From positions 1 through 62,850 of the forward strand of contig CAYONZ010000021.1 of the NCBI GenBank assembly GCA_964405465.1: a DNA stretch of 62,850 bases. The letters are read 5' to 3'. The translations under genes and the position numbers were made by a program. Source of the stretch: CAYONZ01 sp964405465 (GTDB lineage: Bacteria; Bdellovibrionota; Bdellovibrionia; Bdellovibrionales; JAMPXM01). Numbering within the stretch: the first letter of the stretch is position 1; each line of letters opens with the position of its first letter. The notes below the pieces were generated by a model. The model was not told the DNA's origin and did not search any database. It saw only the letters and a list, made by a program, of their open reading frames with translations. Positions 17,192 to 27,028 of this stretch are shown here, one piece after another.

Positions 17192-19180
17192 GTGCGAGCA
17201 CGAATTATTTTTATTTTGATGTTCATGAGTGTGCTTTGGGCGCTCATGATTTTTCGTGCTGTCTATTTGCAGATTTTGCCAAATAGCAGGCTCGAGGCGC
17301 TGCAAAAAAGACAGTTTGAAACGGTGGTGACTCTGCAGGCAAGACGGGGAGACGTGCTTGATCGCGATGGTCACGAGTTGGCTGTCTCGATGACGGCTTA
17401 TTCAATTTTTGCCGACCCAAAGTTGGTTGAAGACGCTGCTCGCGTGGCCAAAGTTTTGGGTCAAGAGTTGGGCGTGGCACCAAAAGTTTTTCAGAGTAAA
17501 CTTAAAGCCAAGAAAAAACGATTTGTGTGGTTACAGCGACAAGTTGATCGCGCCAAGGCTGAGTCTATTCAGGCCATGAAAATCAAAGGGCTTGGCATGA
17601 TCGAGGAATCGCGTCGAATCTATCCAAATGAAAAACTTTTGTCGCATGCACTTGGATTTATGGGATCCGAAGGACAAGGTCTTGAGGGACTTGAGCTAAA
17701 ATACAATGACTATCTTGAGGGCTCAAAAAAGAAAGTCAGTCTCAAAAAAGATGCTCGTGGGCGACCGTTGATTGTTAATGGTCAGGTGTTTAATGAGGCT
17801 CCAGATGGCGCGGATATTCAGTTGACGATAGATCGGGATTTGCAGTTTGTGCTCGAGCAAGAATTGGGCGATGTCGTATCGGCAGAGTCTGCCGACGGAG
17901 CTGTTGGTGTGGTTTTAGACGCACAGACCTCAGAGATTTTGGCGATGGCCAGTGCTCCGTCATTTGATCCAAATAAAGCTTCAAATTACGAAGTGTCATC
18001 ACGTCGTAACCGCGCGATCACCGACATGTATGAGCCTGGCAGCACCATGAAATCGGTCTTGATTGCGGGTGCAATGTCACGAGGGTTAATTGAACCCAAT
18101 ACCCGAGTCGATTGTGAGGGCGGAATTTTAAAAATTGGTAAGCGCGTGATTAAAGAGGCAGATGCACATCACAGTTTCAAAAGCTTAACCGTTGCAGAGA
18201 TTTTGGCCTATTCCTCAAATGTTGGTGCCGCAAAAATTGGATTTAAATTGGGTGAAGAAAGTCTGCGGAAGACGCTAGAGGATTTCGGCTTTGGGCAAAA
18301 GACTGGTCTTGATTTGCCAGGTGAAGTTTCAGGTTTTATACAGACGCAACCTTGGCATCAACATTTGTTGGCAAATATTTCTTTCGGACACGGCATTGGC
18401 GTGACCGCACTGCAAATGGCGAATGCCTACGCGGCCATAGCAAATGGAGGCTTGTTGCATCAGCCGTACATCGTAAAAAAAATAAAAGACTATGAATCAG
18501 ATACGGTCACTGAAACTCAACCCAAAGTCGTTCGCCAAGTCTTGAGCCGTGAACAATCTGAGAAAATGAAATTTCTTTTGATGGGGACAACGACGAAAGA
18601 AGGAACCGGATTTAATGCTCGTGTTCGCGGCTACTCGGTTGCTGGAAAAACGGGAACAGCGCAAAAGGTAAATCCGAATGGGCGTGGTTATTTAAAGGGG
18701 GCCTACATATCTAGCTTTGCCGGATTCATTCCAGTGCATGATCCAAAATTCGTAATCTATATTGCTGTGGATAACCCAAAAAAGACCTACTACGGCTCAC
18801 AGGTCGCGGCGCCCATATTTTCGAAAGTGGCAGCCTATGCCATTCGCAAATCCGGTGTGCCTCCGGTATTAACAGACGAAGAAAAGAAACTTCAATTGGC
18901 CGCGCAGAACTCAGGACACAACCCAAAAGAAAAGATTGGTGATAAATCGGCAGAGCGTTCAATTGCGGATTCATCCGAACGTGGAAAACTGAACTCTGAG
19001 TTGGTACCCGACTGGTCAGGTCTTTCACTGCGTGAAGTTTTAAAACGTGTTAATGGTCATGATGTCACAATCGATATTCGTGGCAATGGTTTGGTGACCC
19101 ACACAGAACCGCCATTTGGTAACGCCATTGGGCCGCAGAAGAACATTACGATTTTTCTTTCGCCACACGCCATTGAATAG
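17192..19180 (+). CDS. ftsI: Septal peptidoglycan transpeptidase FtsI (PBP3) with a C-terminal PASTA domain
   Basis: A 662-aa class B penicillin-binding protein that cross-links septal peptidoglycan. A GTG start follows GGAG. One membrane helix (about 5-25) precedes the pedestal domain with RRGDVLDRDGHELA. The transpeptidase motifs are STMK (Ser284-Lys287), SSN (341-343) and KTG (486-488, in GKTGTAQK). The C-terminal 60 residues (VPDWSGLSLREVLKRVNG...) form a PASTA domain, a feature of many FtsI/SpoVD outside the gamma-proteobacteria. It is the last gene of the first dcw block; murE comes 13 kb later. Confidence 0.95.
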   Translation: MRARIIFILMFMSVLWALMIFRAVYLQILPNSRLEALQKRQFETVVTLQARRGDVLDRDGHELAVSMTAYSIFADPKLVEDAARVAKVLGQELGVAPKVFQSKLKAKKKRFVWLQRQVDRAKAESIQAMKIKGLGMIEESRRIYPNEKLLSHALGFMGSEGQGLEGLELKYNDYLEGSKKKVSLKKDARGRPLIVNGQVFNEAPDGADIQLTIDRDLQFVLEQELGDVVSAESADGAVGVVLDAQTSEILAMASAPSFDPNKASNYEVSSRRNRAITDMYEPGSTMKSVLIAGAMSRGLIEPNTRVDCEGGILKIGKRVIKEADAHHSFKSLTVAEILAYSSNVGAAKIGFKLGEESLRKTLEDFGFGQKTGLDLPGEVSGFIQTQPWHQHLLANISFGHGIGVTALQMANAYAAIANGGLLHQPYIVKKIKDYESDTVTETQPKVVRQVLSREQSEKMKFLLMGTTTKEGTGFNARVRGYSVAGKTGTAQKVNPNGRGYLKGAYISSFAGFIPVHDPKFVIYIAVDNPKKTYYGSQVAAPIFSKVAAYAIRKSGVPPVLTDEEKKLQLAAQNSGHNPKEKIGDKSAERSIADSSERGKLNSELVPDWSGLSLREVLKRVNGHDVTIDIRGNGLVTHTEPPFGNAIGPQKNITIFLSPHAIE

Positions 19181-19263
19181 ATTTTTTTGCGAATAGGCCG
19201 CGACGAATTTCTCTGCTGAGCGGGGCCTACGAGATCCCTGGGAGAGGGCAGAGGCATGATCGC

Positions 19264-19284
19264 GAAATTTTTCAGAAAAATTTC
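19264..19284. terminator. AT-rich hairpin between ftsI and the convergent TauE-like gene
   Basis: GAAATTTTT (19264-19272) and AAAAATTTC (19276-19284) form a perfect 9-bp stem with loop CAG, between two converging genes. The T-rich arm could serve as a bidirectional terminator. It touches the stop codon of the minus-strand gene. Confidence 0.5.
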
Positions 19285-19967
19285 TAATGGTGATGCGAGA
19301 ACTTAAGTGCGATCGATACAAATCCGGCAAAAAACAGAAGTGCACCAGAGATTTTTGGCGAATGATTGCCGAGTTTTTGCAGCGCCGGAACGAGGAGAGC
19401 GGAGCTAAATCCGAGTGCAGGGACGGTTCCTATCCAGAAGAAAAGCATGACGAGCGAGCCCTTCCACCAGGTGTTGACGGTAGCGGCAGCAAGGACAAAA
19501 CTGTACAGCCAGCCACAGGGCAAAAATGCAGTGAGAACACCTGAACTTGCTGAGAAAAAAACCGAATCTTTGCTTCGTTGCTCACTAGAAAAAAGCAGCT
19601 TCCAGAGTTTGAAGTGAATGTTCTGAAAAAACTTTGGGAGATGCAAGTGCAAGCCTTGACCGGTCCAAGCCCGATAGCCCATCCAAAAAAACAATCCTGA
19701 GATGAGCGCAACCGAGAGATACTGAATCTCGGCGATTGGAAACTGATGTGCAAAATGATGGCCGAGAGCTGCGGCAATGGCGCCAAGAGAAACATAAGCA
19801 AAGAGTCGACCGAAATGGTAGGCGATCATTTGCGCTTTTGTCTTGGCCGAGGCCATGATGAGACCGCCGCACATTCCCACGCAATGAAGACTGCCGACAA
19901 GACTCGAGGTTAAAACTGAGAGAAGAATGATCCAGCTCCAGTTGGAAAACTGGAGCGCTTGATGCAT
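19284..19967 (-). CDS. TauE/SafE (UreH-like) family membrane protein of the cco operon
   Basis: A roughly 227-aa polytopic inner-membrane protein with about six helices. The N-terminal GSLHCVGMCGGLIMA and the central GVLTAFLPCGWLYSF (two Cys/Pro-containing membrane motifs) mark the UreH-like branch of the sulfite exporter TauE/SafE family. Members are often next to cbb3 oxidase genes and are thought to handle copper or other metals. The start is placed 1 bp after the ccoG stop. The ribosome-binding site is weak there, and a longer reading inside ccoG is possible. It ends the cco operon. Confidence 0.75.
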   Translation of the reverse strand: MHQALQFSNWSWIILLSVLTSSLVGSLHCVGMCGGLIMASAKTKAQMIAYHFGRLFAYVSLGAIAAALGHHFAHQFPIAEIQYLSVALISGLFFWMGYRAWTGQGLHLHLPKFFQNIHFKLWKLLFSSEQRSKDSVFFSASSGVLTAFLPCGWLYSFVLAAATVNTWWKGSLVMLFFWIGTVPALGFSSALLVPALQKLGNHSPKISGALLFFAGFVSIALKFSHHH

Positions 19968-19968
19968 C

Positions 19969-21396
19969 TCATGTGAATGGCCCGACAAGGGTGACCTCCT
20001 CTTGTGATTCCGCTTCAGATTGATCGACGAGGTCTTTTGAAATAATGCGAATCTTGATTGAAGCACTTCCGCGCTTCAGGATAGTTATGGGAAAACGAAT
20101 AAATAAATCTGATTTAAATGGTTGGCCTGCCTGAAGCGTGATATTCGGCTGGGCCATCACCAGTTCAGCTCCTAGCTTATGAAGTTCATCTGTGAGTTCC
20201 AATCGGGCTGTGGCAATATTCTGTCGGTGATTGCTCAGGTCCACTTTGAAATGATTGACCACGATTTTGTTTTGGTTCTCAAGCGTGACGACTTGGTAGG
20301 GAGAGTCTTTGGCGCGGATGAATACTCCACGTACTAGATCGCGGCTGCCCACTTTGTATGTTAAGAACGCGGTTGCAATTAAAATTGCACCTAAATAAAG
20401 AGTTGTCCGTGGGGTAACATGTTTTTTCTGGAGTCCGCTTAGCCCACGTTCGGAGTCATAACGAATGAGACCCACGGGCTTTTTTATTTTCGTCATGACT
20501 TCATCGCAGGCATCAATGCAGGCGGTGCATGCAATACACTCCATTTGTGTACCACGACGGATATCGACTCCAGTGGGGCACACTTGTACGCAGCGGTAAC
20601 AATTCACACAATCGCCTTGTTTCTCGTTTTCCTTAACATGACCACGGCGGGGTTCTCCTCGAGTTTTGTCGTAGGCTACGATCTGCGAGTTACGGTCCAT
20701 CAGCACGGATTGAAACCGACCATAAGGACAAATGATGGTGCAGAATTGTTCACGGAACCATCCAAAATCAAAGAGTAAAACTCCAGTGAATATTGCAACC
20801 AACAAAAAGTCGATCCAATTTTCACTTGGAGAGTGTTGCACCATTGTGATCAAGCGTTCTGAGCCAACAAAGTAGGCGAGAAAACTATTGGTGATGACAA
20901 GACTTGCTCCTAAAAAGCCGAGCCACTTCATAGATTTTTTGAAGAACTTCTTGAAAGATAACGGGCCTGCGTCCATTTTTCTTCGTTCAAGTGCCGAGCC
21001 TTCTGTCCATTTTTCGATTCGACGAAAGACTCCATCGATAAAAACTGTCTGTGGACACGCCCATCCACACCAGACCCGTCCCCAAAGAGCGGTGGCAAAG
21101 AAGAGTGAAAATCCAGCGATCGCTAATACGAAAAAAAGCATCGGAGCTTCGTGTGCCCAGAACGTGAGCGAAAAAAAAGAGAAACGGCGATTGGGTAAAT
21201 CAAAAAGAACGGCCTGCCGGCCGTTCCAATGAAGCCATGGTAACCCTAAAAAAAACGCAATGAGAATTGAGTGTATGATCGTTCTTCGGTTGCGATACTT
21301 GCCCCGCACCTCAGAAGGATAAAGAAAAACCCGACCACCGGATTCATCGGTGGTCGAAAGGCGTTCTGAATGCAATTCCCATTGTTCGAGGCTCAT
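19969..21396 (-). CDS. ccoG: Cytochrome c oxidase accessory protein CcoG (FixG/RdxA)
   Basis: A 475-aa membrane iron-sulfur protein needed for cbb3 oxidase assembly, thought to reduce copper for the CuB centre. It has about five membrane helices, the CGWACPQTVFIDGVFRRIE motif, a bacterial ferredoxin pair (CVNCYRCVQVCPTG and CIACTACIDACDEVM) and a C-terminal Ig-like FixG domain. AAAGGA precedes ATG 21396. It starts 3 bp after the ccoP stop and runs into the TauE-like gene. Confidence 0.95.
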   Translation of the reverse strand: MSLEQWELHSERLSTTDESGGRVFLYPSEVRGKYRNRRTIIHSILIAFFLGLPWLHWNGRQAVLFDLPNRRFSFFSLTFWAHEAPMLFFVLAIAGFSLFFATALWGRVWCGWACPQTVFIDGVFRRIEKWTEGSALERRKMDAGPLSFKKFFKKSMKWLGFLGASLVITNSFLAYFVGSERLITMVQHSPSENWIDFLLVAIFTGVLLFDFGWFREQFCTIICPYGRFQSVLMDRNSQIVAYDKTRGEPRRGHVKENEKQGDCVNCYRCVQVCPTGVDIRRGTQMECIACTACIDACDEVMTKIKKPVGLIRYDSERGLSGLQKKHVTPRTTLYLGAILIATAFLTYKVGSRDLVRGVFIRAKDSPYQVVTLENQNKIVVNHFKVDLSNHRQNIATARLELTDELHKLGAELVMAQPNITLQAGQPFKSDLFIRFPITILKRGSASIKIRIISKDLVDQSEAESQEEVTLVGPFT

Positions 21397-21399
21397 AGT

Positions 21400-21987
21400 C
21401 TATTCCTTTACTAGGTCTCCCTGGGGAGCCTTGGCGTCTTTTGGATTGGATCCTTTTAGAGTTTTCACATAGGCTGTGACATTGATGATGTCGTCATTGC
21501 TGAGAACTCCGCCCCATGTTGGCATGCCCTTAGCTGCAACTCCCATTTGAATCACTTGTGCGATGTCTGCCAGAGTGCCTTTGCCGTTGATCCAATAATC
21601 ATCAGTAAGGTTGGGACCGATGCTCCCGGCTGCGATTCCTCCGGAAGGAGAATTGTGGCAAGCTGCGCACTTTTCAGCAAAAACAAGTTTTCCGGCATTT
21701 TTTTTGGCAGTGTCGCCAAATGCTGCGCTCAAGAGGTTAACATCAAGTTGTTTGCTGGCGTTGGCCTTGGCCAGCTCGGCTTTGATAGCGGCGGCTTCGG
21801 TGTCGGCCTCTTCTCGATTGGACGGCACTCCACTGAAGTGGTACCAGATTGGATAGACTCCCGCAAAAATTACGGTGATAAAAAACGTAGCTAGCCACCA
21901 ATTTGGTAATGGGTAATCGAACTCCTCAATTCCATCATAGTTATGACTGAGTAAATATTTTTCATCTTGTTTGTTGATATCACTCAT
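21400..21987 (-). CDS. ccoP: cbb3-type cytochrome c oxidase subunit III, mono-haem form
   Basis: From ATG 21987 (GAGG upstream) the 195-aa protein begins with the CcoP N-terminus (NYDGIEEFDYPLPNWWLATF) and one membrane helix. It has a single cytochrome c domain with haem site CAACH (Cys107, Cys110, His111) and axial Met in KGMPTWGG. CcoP proteins usually have two CxxCH haem sites and about 280-300 aa, so this one lacks a haem domain. It overlaps ccoQ by 8 bp. Confidence 0.9.
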   Translation of the reverse strand: MSDINKQDEKYLLSHNYDGIEEFDYPLPNWWLATFFITVIFAGVYPIWYHFSGVPSNREEADTEAAAIKAELAKANASKQLDVNLLSAAFGDTAKKNAGKLVFAEKCAACHNSPSGGIAAGSIGPNLTDDYWINGKGTLADIAQVIQMGVAAKGMPTWGGVLSNDDIINVTAYVKTLKGSNPKDAKAPQGDLVKE

Positions 21988-22147
21988 GATTAGCCTCATC
22001 TAAAGGAAGTTGTTCTGCATGTTGATAGCGCGGAGTATTGCCTTTCTGGAAAACCCAGAAGAGCATGCCAACAAAAAGGCTTAAAAAAATACCCAGCGCG
22101 ATTAGCGAGTAGGTTGAAATGGGATAGACTGGAAGGATGTGTTTCAC
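21980..22147 (-). CDS. ccoQ: cbb3 oxidase small subunit CcoQ-like
   Basis: A 55-aa membrane peptide read from GTG 22147, whose start overlaps the ccoNO stop (GTGA). The sequence has one membrane helix (about 13-33, STYSLIALGIFLSLFVGMLF) followed by WVFQKGN and a polar tail. Size, topology and the place between ccoO and ccoP match CcoQ/FixQ, which stabilises the oxidase complex. Its end overlaps the ccoP start by 8 bp. Confidence 0.85.
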   Translation of the reverse strand: MKHILPVYPISTYSLIALGIFLSLFVGMLFWVFQKGNTPRYQHAEQLPLDEANHE

Positions 22148-24300
22148 TTGGTAACTCCTGCGCTATCTTGTCCATTTTTACCAAGCTTCTGCAAGTATGC
22201 AATGAGAGCAACGATTTCACGATCCTCTAGACCAGCTGGAACTTCTTGGGCACCAAGACCCGCGACAATTTTTTTAGCTTGTTCGCGAGCAGCTTGAGGT
22301 GCTGCGGAAATATCAGCATCGGAGTAGGGAACGCCCAACATTTTCATCACTGAAAACTTCTTTTCGAGAATATCAAAATTAGTTTTCTGATCAACGAGCC
22401 AATCATAGTTCGGCATCAATGATTTTGGTGTGACGGCACGCGGATCAATCATGTGACGGAAGTGCCACATGTCAGGGTACTTTCCTCCGACACGCGCAAG
22501 ATCTGGTCCCGTGCGTTTTGATCCCCATTGAAACGGATGATCGTACATTGATTCTTCGGCGGTAGACGCTGGACCATAGCGGAGAATTTCTGAAGTCATC
22601 GTACGAATCATTTGTGAGTGGCAAACATAGCAACCTTCACGCACATAGATGTCCCGACCTGCCAATTCAAGTGCTGAATAAGGAACTTGTTTATTTGGCC
22701 CATCAACATATTTGTGCATGGTGAGCATTGGAATCAACTCGGCCACACTTCCCACCAAAATTCCGACAAAGGTCAAGATTGAGAATGCGGTAACCATTCC
22801 CTCGAGGCGACGATGTGGTTTAGATTTTTCTTCGTGGTCTACATAGGCTTCTGAGAGATCCAAAGCAGGAGCCCGGAATTTTTCGTCTTCAGCCGCAGTT
22901 GGAGCCATTTGCACTGTTTTGTAGAGGTTGTAAGCCATCAAAATATATCCAACCAAGAACATTAAGCCACCGAGTGCGCGCCACCAGAAGAGTGGGGCGA
23001 TGCTGACCACGGTTTCAACGAAGTCTGGGTAAGCAAGTTGTCCGTTCGAATCGATAGCTCTCCACATAAGGCCTTGTGTGATACCAGCAGCCCACATCGA
23101 AATCATGTAGATCAAGATACCAACGGTTCCGAGCCAGAAATGCATATTGGCTAAACGTTTACTGAAGAGCTCTGTCTTATACATTTTGGGCACAAGAAAA
23201 TAGAGCATGCCGAATGCCATAAAACCATTCCAGCCTAGAGCGCCGCTGTGTACGTGGCCGATGATCCAGTCTGTGTAATGCGCAAGTGAGCTCACCGCGC
23301 GGATAGAAAGGAGAGGTCCCTCGAATGTTGCCATTCCGTAAAAGGTAACTGCCGCAGCAAAAAACTTAAGAACAGGTTCAGAGCGAACACGATCCCAAAT
23401 TCCACGAAGCGTAAGAAGGCCGTTGATCATACCGCCCCAGCTTGGTGCCCAAAGCATCAACGAGAAAACCATTCCCATCGTTTGCGCCCAATCGGGAAGC
23501 GCTGTATTTAGCAAATGGTGGGGTCCGGCCCAGATGTAGATAAATACCAATGACCAGAAGTGAATGATTGAAAGACGGTAACTGTAAACAGGTCGCCCTG
23601 CAGCTTTAGGAATAAAGTAATACATGAGACCTAAGAATGGCGTTGTCAAAAAGAAGGCCACGGCATTGTGACCGTACCACCATTGCACCAACGCATCCTG
23701 CATTCCTGCAAACGCCGAGTAGCTTTTGAAGAACGTCACTGGCACTTCGAATGAGTTTACTACATGCAGAACGGCAACAGTGATCAGTGTCGCTATATAA
23801 AACCAAATGGCGACATAGATATGGCGTTCACGTCTGCGAGCAAGAGTCATAAAAAAGTTAACGGCGAAAAGTACCCAGACGACCGCTATCGCGAGATCGA
23901 TAGGCCATTCCAGCTCTGCGTATTCCTTACCTGAAGTCATGCCAAATGGTAAAGTGAGTGCCGCTGATACGATGATCAATTGCCAACCCCAAAAGTGAAT
24001 CTTACTAAAAAGATCAGACCACATTCGGGTTTTCAAAAGCCGCTGGGTTGAATAATACATGCCCGCAAAAATCGTATTGCCTGCAAATGCAAATATGGCG
24101 GCATTGGTATGGAGTGGACGAAGGCGTCCAAAAGTTAACCATTGAAGGCCAAAGTTGAATTTGTAGCTGGCGAGTTGAAGGGCGATTGTCACACCCAACA
24201 AAAAGGCCACGCCGGCCCAGAGCACAGTGGCTCCCATAAATTTTCTTACGATGCCGTCATCGTAGGAAAACGTTTCTAGTTTCTGACTTGAGTTGCTCAT
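22144..24300 (-). CDS. ccoNO: Fused cbb3 oxidase subunits I and II (CcoN-CcoO)
   Basis: A 718-aa fusion of the haem-copper catalytic subunit and the mono-haem cytochrome c subunit. Residues 1 to about 490 are CcoN, with about 12 helices and the haem/CuB histidines in HTNAAIFAF, WYGHNAVAFFLT and HYTDWIIGHVHSGALGWNG. The rest is CcoO, with its anchor helix (about 500-520) and haem site CYVCH (Cys557, Cys560, His561), then RTGPDLARVGGKY and KSLMPNYDWL. Separate ccoN and ccoO genes are the norm; fusions are known in some lineages. It overlaps ccoS (ATGA) and ccoQ (GTGA). This oxidase would serve low-oxygen respiration. Confidence 0.95.
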   Translation of the reverse strand: MSNSSQKLETFSYDDGIVRKFMGATVLWAGVAFLLGVTIALQLASYKFNFGLQWLTFGRLRPLHTNAAIFAFAGNTIFAGMYYSTQRLLKTRMWSDLFSKIHFWGWQLIIVSAALTLPFGMTSGKEYAELEWPIDLAIAVVWVLFAVNFFMTLARRRERHIYVAIWFYIATLITVAVLHVVNSFEVPVTFFKSYSAFAGMQDALVQWWYGHNAVAFFLTTPFLGLMYYFIPKAAGRPVYSYRLSIIHFWSLVFIYIWAGPHHLLNTALPDWAQTMGMVFSLMLWAPSWGGMINGLLTLRGIWDRVRSEPVLKFFAAAVTFYGMATFEGPLLSIRAVSSLAHYTDWIIGHVHSGALGWNGFMAFGMLYFLVPKMYKTELFSKRLANMHFWLGTVGILIYMISMWAAGITQGLMWRAIDSNGQLAYPDFVETVVSIAPLFWWRALGGLMFLVGYILMAYNLYKTVQMAPTAAEDEKFRAPALDLSEAYVDHEEKSKPHRRLEGMVTAFSILTFVGILVGSVAELIPMLTMHKYVDGPNKQVPYSALELAGRDIYVREGCYVCHSQMIRTMTSEILRYGPASTAEESMYDHPFQWGSKRTGPDLARVGGKYPDMWHFRHMIDPRAVTPKSLMPNYDWLVDQKTNFDILEKKFSVMKMLGVPYSDADISAAPQAAREQAKKIVAGLGAQEVPAGLEDREIVALIAYLQKLGKNGQDSAGVTK

Positions 24301-24464
24301 GTCTTCCTTTCTTTGTTGTTAATCATTTCATCATCTAAAAGCATTCGGTGAGCAGGGGTCTCGAGATCCTCGTATTGTCCGCTTCGCGCGGCGACGATAA
24401 AGGCGACGAGGAAAGCGAGACTCAGTGCTAAGGCCATGGGTAATAAAACCGAGATGATTATCAT
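24297..24464 (-). CDS. ccoS: cbb3 oxidase maturation protein CcoS
   Basis: A 55-aa protein with one N-terminal membrane helix (MIIISVLLPMALALSLAFLV) and the CcoS signature RSGQYEDLETPAHRMLLDD. CcoS is needed for haem and copper insertion into the oxidase. Its ATG overlaps the ccoI stop and its TGA overlaps the ccoNO start (both ATGA), showing strict translational coupling. Confidence 0.92.
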   Translation of the reverse strand: MIIISVLLPMALALSLAFLVAFIVAARSGQYEDLETPAHRMLLDDEMINNKERKT

Positions 24465-27028
24465 AGCGGCGCCTCCATGGTTGAGTTGGCAGAAGAGAGC
24501 AAAAATTCTTGTGATCGATCGGTCTGTGATTTGTTGGTGGGAGTCTTTCTGTCTTCGAGCAAATTTGCAATTCGGTAGGAAGAAAATATTGAAAGCCCGA
24601 GTACAGTGAGAGAACTCACAGGCATTAATATCGCAGCCAGGAGCGGAGACATCAGGCCACTCATCGCCAGCGCACCACCGATAAGATTGTAGGTTCCAGA
24701 AAAAAGGAGGTTGGTTTTCACCGCGCGCATCGTGAGTCGCGAAAGTGTGATGAGCTTTGTGAGAGCACCTAGATCGCCACCGATCAGATAGACGTCAGAG
24801 GCTTTTAAGCTCATTTCCATGCTGCCTCTCACTGCGACGCCGACACTGGCGCTTGCAAGAGCCAACGTGTCGTTGGCACCATCGCCAATCATCAAGCTAG
24901 GGCGACCAAGTGAAGATAGGACAGTTTTTTTAGTCTCAGGGGTTGCTTGATAAAACACGTTTTTCTTTTCGACATTGCATATGGCAGCACAGGACTCGAC
25001 AACCGATTTTTGATCTCCCGAAAGAATATAGCTTGTCAGTCCTTGGTCTTTAAGAGCAGCAATAAGCTTGGGAGCAAATGATTTTACTGAATCCCGAACA
25101 TTGAAACGTGCAATTAGATTTTCTGCGGTCGGACTGCCACACCAAATTCCATAACTTGCTTTTAGGCTTTCCGATGTCATTGAGTGCTGATGTTCTTTGT
25201 TTTGTTTTGAAGGCATGTCTATGGAAGAAACAGAGTGAGATGCTTCAATAATTGGTGCAATTAAATATTTTCTATTTTGATATGTTCCCCGCACTCCACC
25301 GGTATCGATTTTTTCAAAAGCACTACATTCATATGGTGTTGTAATATTCTGTTCGGTTAAGTACCGAACCAATGAGAGCGCGATGGGGTGGGAGTCATTT
25401 TTTTCTATGGCCAGTGCCGCTTGAAGGTGAGTTGGGTCATGGTCGACTGTCTCGAATCGATCAATGTGGAGCTGGGCTTCTGTGAGCGTACCGGTTTTAT
25501 CGAAAAAGACATCGCGAATTTCGCTTGTGCGCTCAATGACGTTTCCATTTTTTATCAAGATTCCGACGCGGGCAGCGTTGCGAAGTGCAAGTGTAAGTGT
25601 GAGTGGAATTGCCATGCCAAAAACACAGGGGCAACTCACAATGATTAACGCCAAGGCTCGATTGAGCCCGACTTGCCACTGCTCAACTCCAAACCAGAAA
25701 AATACCAGCACCGCCGCCGTCATGACGATCAACGTAAACACTTGTCCAATATTGTCAGAAAGCTTTTCAATATTTGACTTCTGACGGGAGGTTTCTTCGG
25801 CCTGCTTAAGAATGTTCGCTAGGCGCGTTTCGTTTTGGCTGGCTGTCACTTCTAGAACCCATGTTCCGGTTAGATTTCTGCAGCCGGCTTCAGCTCGGGA
25901 ACCGAGTGAAACCGCTTTTGGAATAGACTCTCCGGAGATCACTGAGGCGTCGACGGACCCTGCGCCCGAAAATACAATCCCGTCGGCCGGGATCACCTGC
26001 TGAGGAGCAATCAGAATTAGATCGCCTACTTTTATTTTAAAGCTCGGAATGCTCTCAAGAAGCCGGCCATCACGATCCACCTTAGTTGCAGTGGTTAACA
26101 ATATCTGATCTTGCAGGTTATTGGCATTCAACTGATTTTGTTGAATACGTCGCAAAAGATACCGAGACGAAAGCAGTAAAAAAACCAATGTCGAGAGTGA
26201 GTCAAAATAGACTTGATCAGCGCCGGTAAACAATCCCCAAATACTTGTCACAATTCCAGCGAGAAGGGCGGCCACAATTGGAATGTCGATCGAGATACGT
26301 TGAGCCTTTATTGCCTTCCAGCAAGAGACATAGAATGGCCAGGCGCTGTAGCTCAGAACGGGAAGAGCAATGAGTCCGCTGACCCAGCGAAATTGCTCAG
26401 CCAAAGCGCCAGTGGCACCTGCATAGAGCGAAACCGCAAGAATCATAATGTTGCCCGTACCAGCTCCGGCAATTCCAATTCTCACTAAATAAGATTTGTT
26501 TTCATTCTGCTGAAGGCGATCGGCTTCAGGATCATTTTTAATCGGGTGCGGACGATATCCCAATTGATTGAGGGCTTGCGCGATTTTTCCGAACTCGCCT
26601 TTTTCAGATCTCCACACGGTTACTGTGGAATTTGCCATCTGAAGGCGTGCGGATTCTGCATCTCTACAAAATTTTGGTAGTTGTTCAATAAGCCAAAGAC
26701 AAGCCGTGCATTGAATGCCTTCGAGGTAAAAACGAATTTGTTTTTGATCAGGACTATATTCTTTGATGAATTCCGGATCATCGCAATAACTAAACCCACC
26801 AGCATCAATGATTTCGACAGGCGTAGGACAGCTGGGTGGGTTCATGTCTTTTATGGTGTAATATTGGTTAAGGCCATTTTCATTCAGAATACGATAAACT
26901 GTTGCGCAGCCATGACAGCAAAAAGTGTCGCGATTAAAATCGCCCGCTGCAGACAGTGAAGCGGGAGTATAAGCACGCCTGCAGTGTAGACATTGTTTAT
27001 AAGAAATTTGCGCGAGTTCCATTTTCAT
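24461..27028 (-). CDS. ccoI: Copper-exporting P-type ATPase CcoI (FixI) for cbb3 oxidase assembly
   Basis: An 855-aa P1B ATPase that moves copper across the inner membrane for oxidase maturation. An N-terminal cysteine-rich segment (CLHC, CCHGC) precedes a heavy-metal domain (GIQCTACLWLIEQLP). The ATPase has VIPADG, the membrane CPC (SCPCVFGMAIPLT), the phosphorylation site DKTGTLTEA and the hinge GDGANDTLALA. It is the first gene of the cco operon; the usual order has ccoGHIS after ccoNOQP, and ccoH was not found here. Confidence 0.93.
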   Translation of the reverse strand: MKMELAQISYKQCLHCRRAYTPASLSAAGDFNRDTFCCHGCATVYRILNENGLNQYYTIKDMNPPSCPTPVEIIDAGGFSYCDDPEFIKEYSPDQKQIRFYLEGIQCTACLWLIEQLPKFCRDAESARLQMANSTVTVWRSEKGEFGKIAQALNQLGYRPHPIKNDPEADRLQQNENKSYLVRIGIAGAGTGNIMILAVSLYAGATGALAEQFRWVSGLIALPVLSYSAWPFYVSCWKAIKAQRISIDIPIVAALLAGIVTSIWGLFTGADQVYFDSLSTLVFLLLSSRYLLRRIQQNQLNANNLQDQILLTTATKVDRDGRLLESIPSFKIKVGDLILIAPQQVIPADGIVFSGAGSVDASVISGESIPKAVSLGSRAEAGCRNLTGTWVLEVTASQNETRLANILKQAEETSRQKSNIEKLSDNIGQVFTLIVMTAAVLVFFWFGVEQWQVGLNRALALIIVSCPCVFGMAIPLTLTLALRNAARVGILIKNGNVIERTSEIRDVFFDKTGTLTEAQLHIDRFETVDHDPTHLQAALAIEKNDSHPIALSLVRYLTEQNITTPYECSAFEKIDTGGVRGTYQNRKYLIAPIIEASHSVSSIDMPSKQNKEHQHSMTSESLKASYGIWCGSPTAENLIARFNVRDSVKSFAPKLIAALKDQGLTSYILSGDQKSVVESCAAICNVEKKNVFYQATPETKKTVLSSLGRPSLMIGDGANDTLALASASVGVAVRGSMEMSLKASDVYLIGGDLGALTKLITLSRLTMRAVKTNLLFSGTYNLIGGALAMSGLMSPLLAAILMPVSSLTVLGLSIFSSYRIANLLEDRKTPTNKSQTDRSQEFLLSSANSTMEAPL

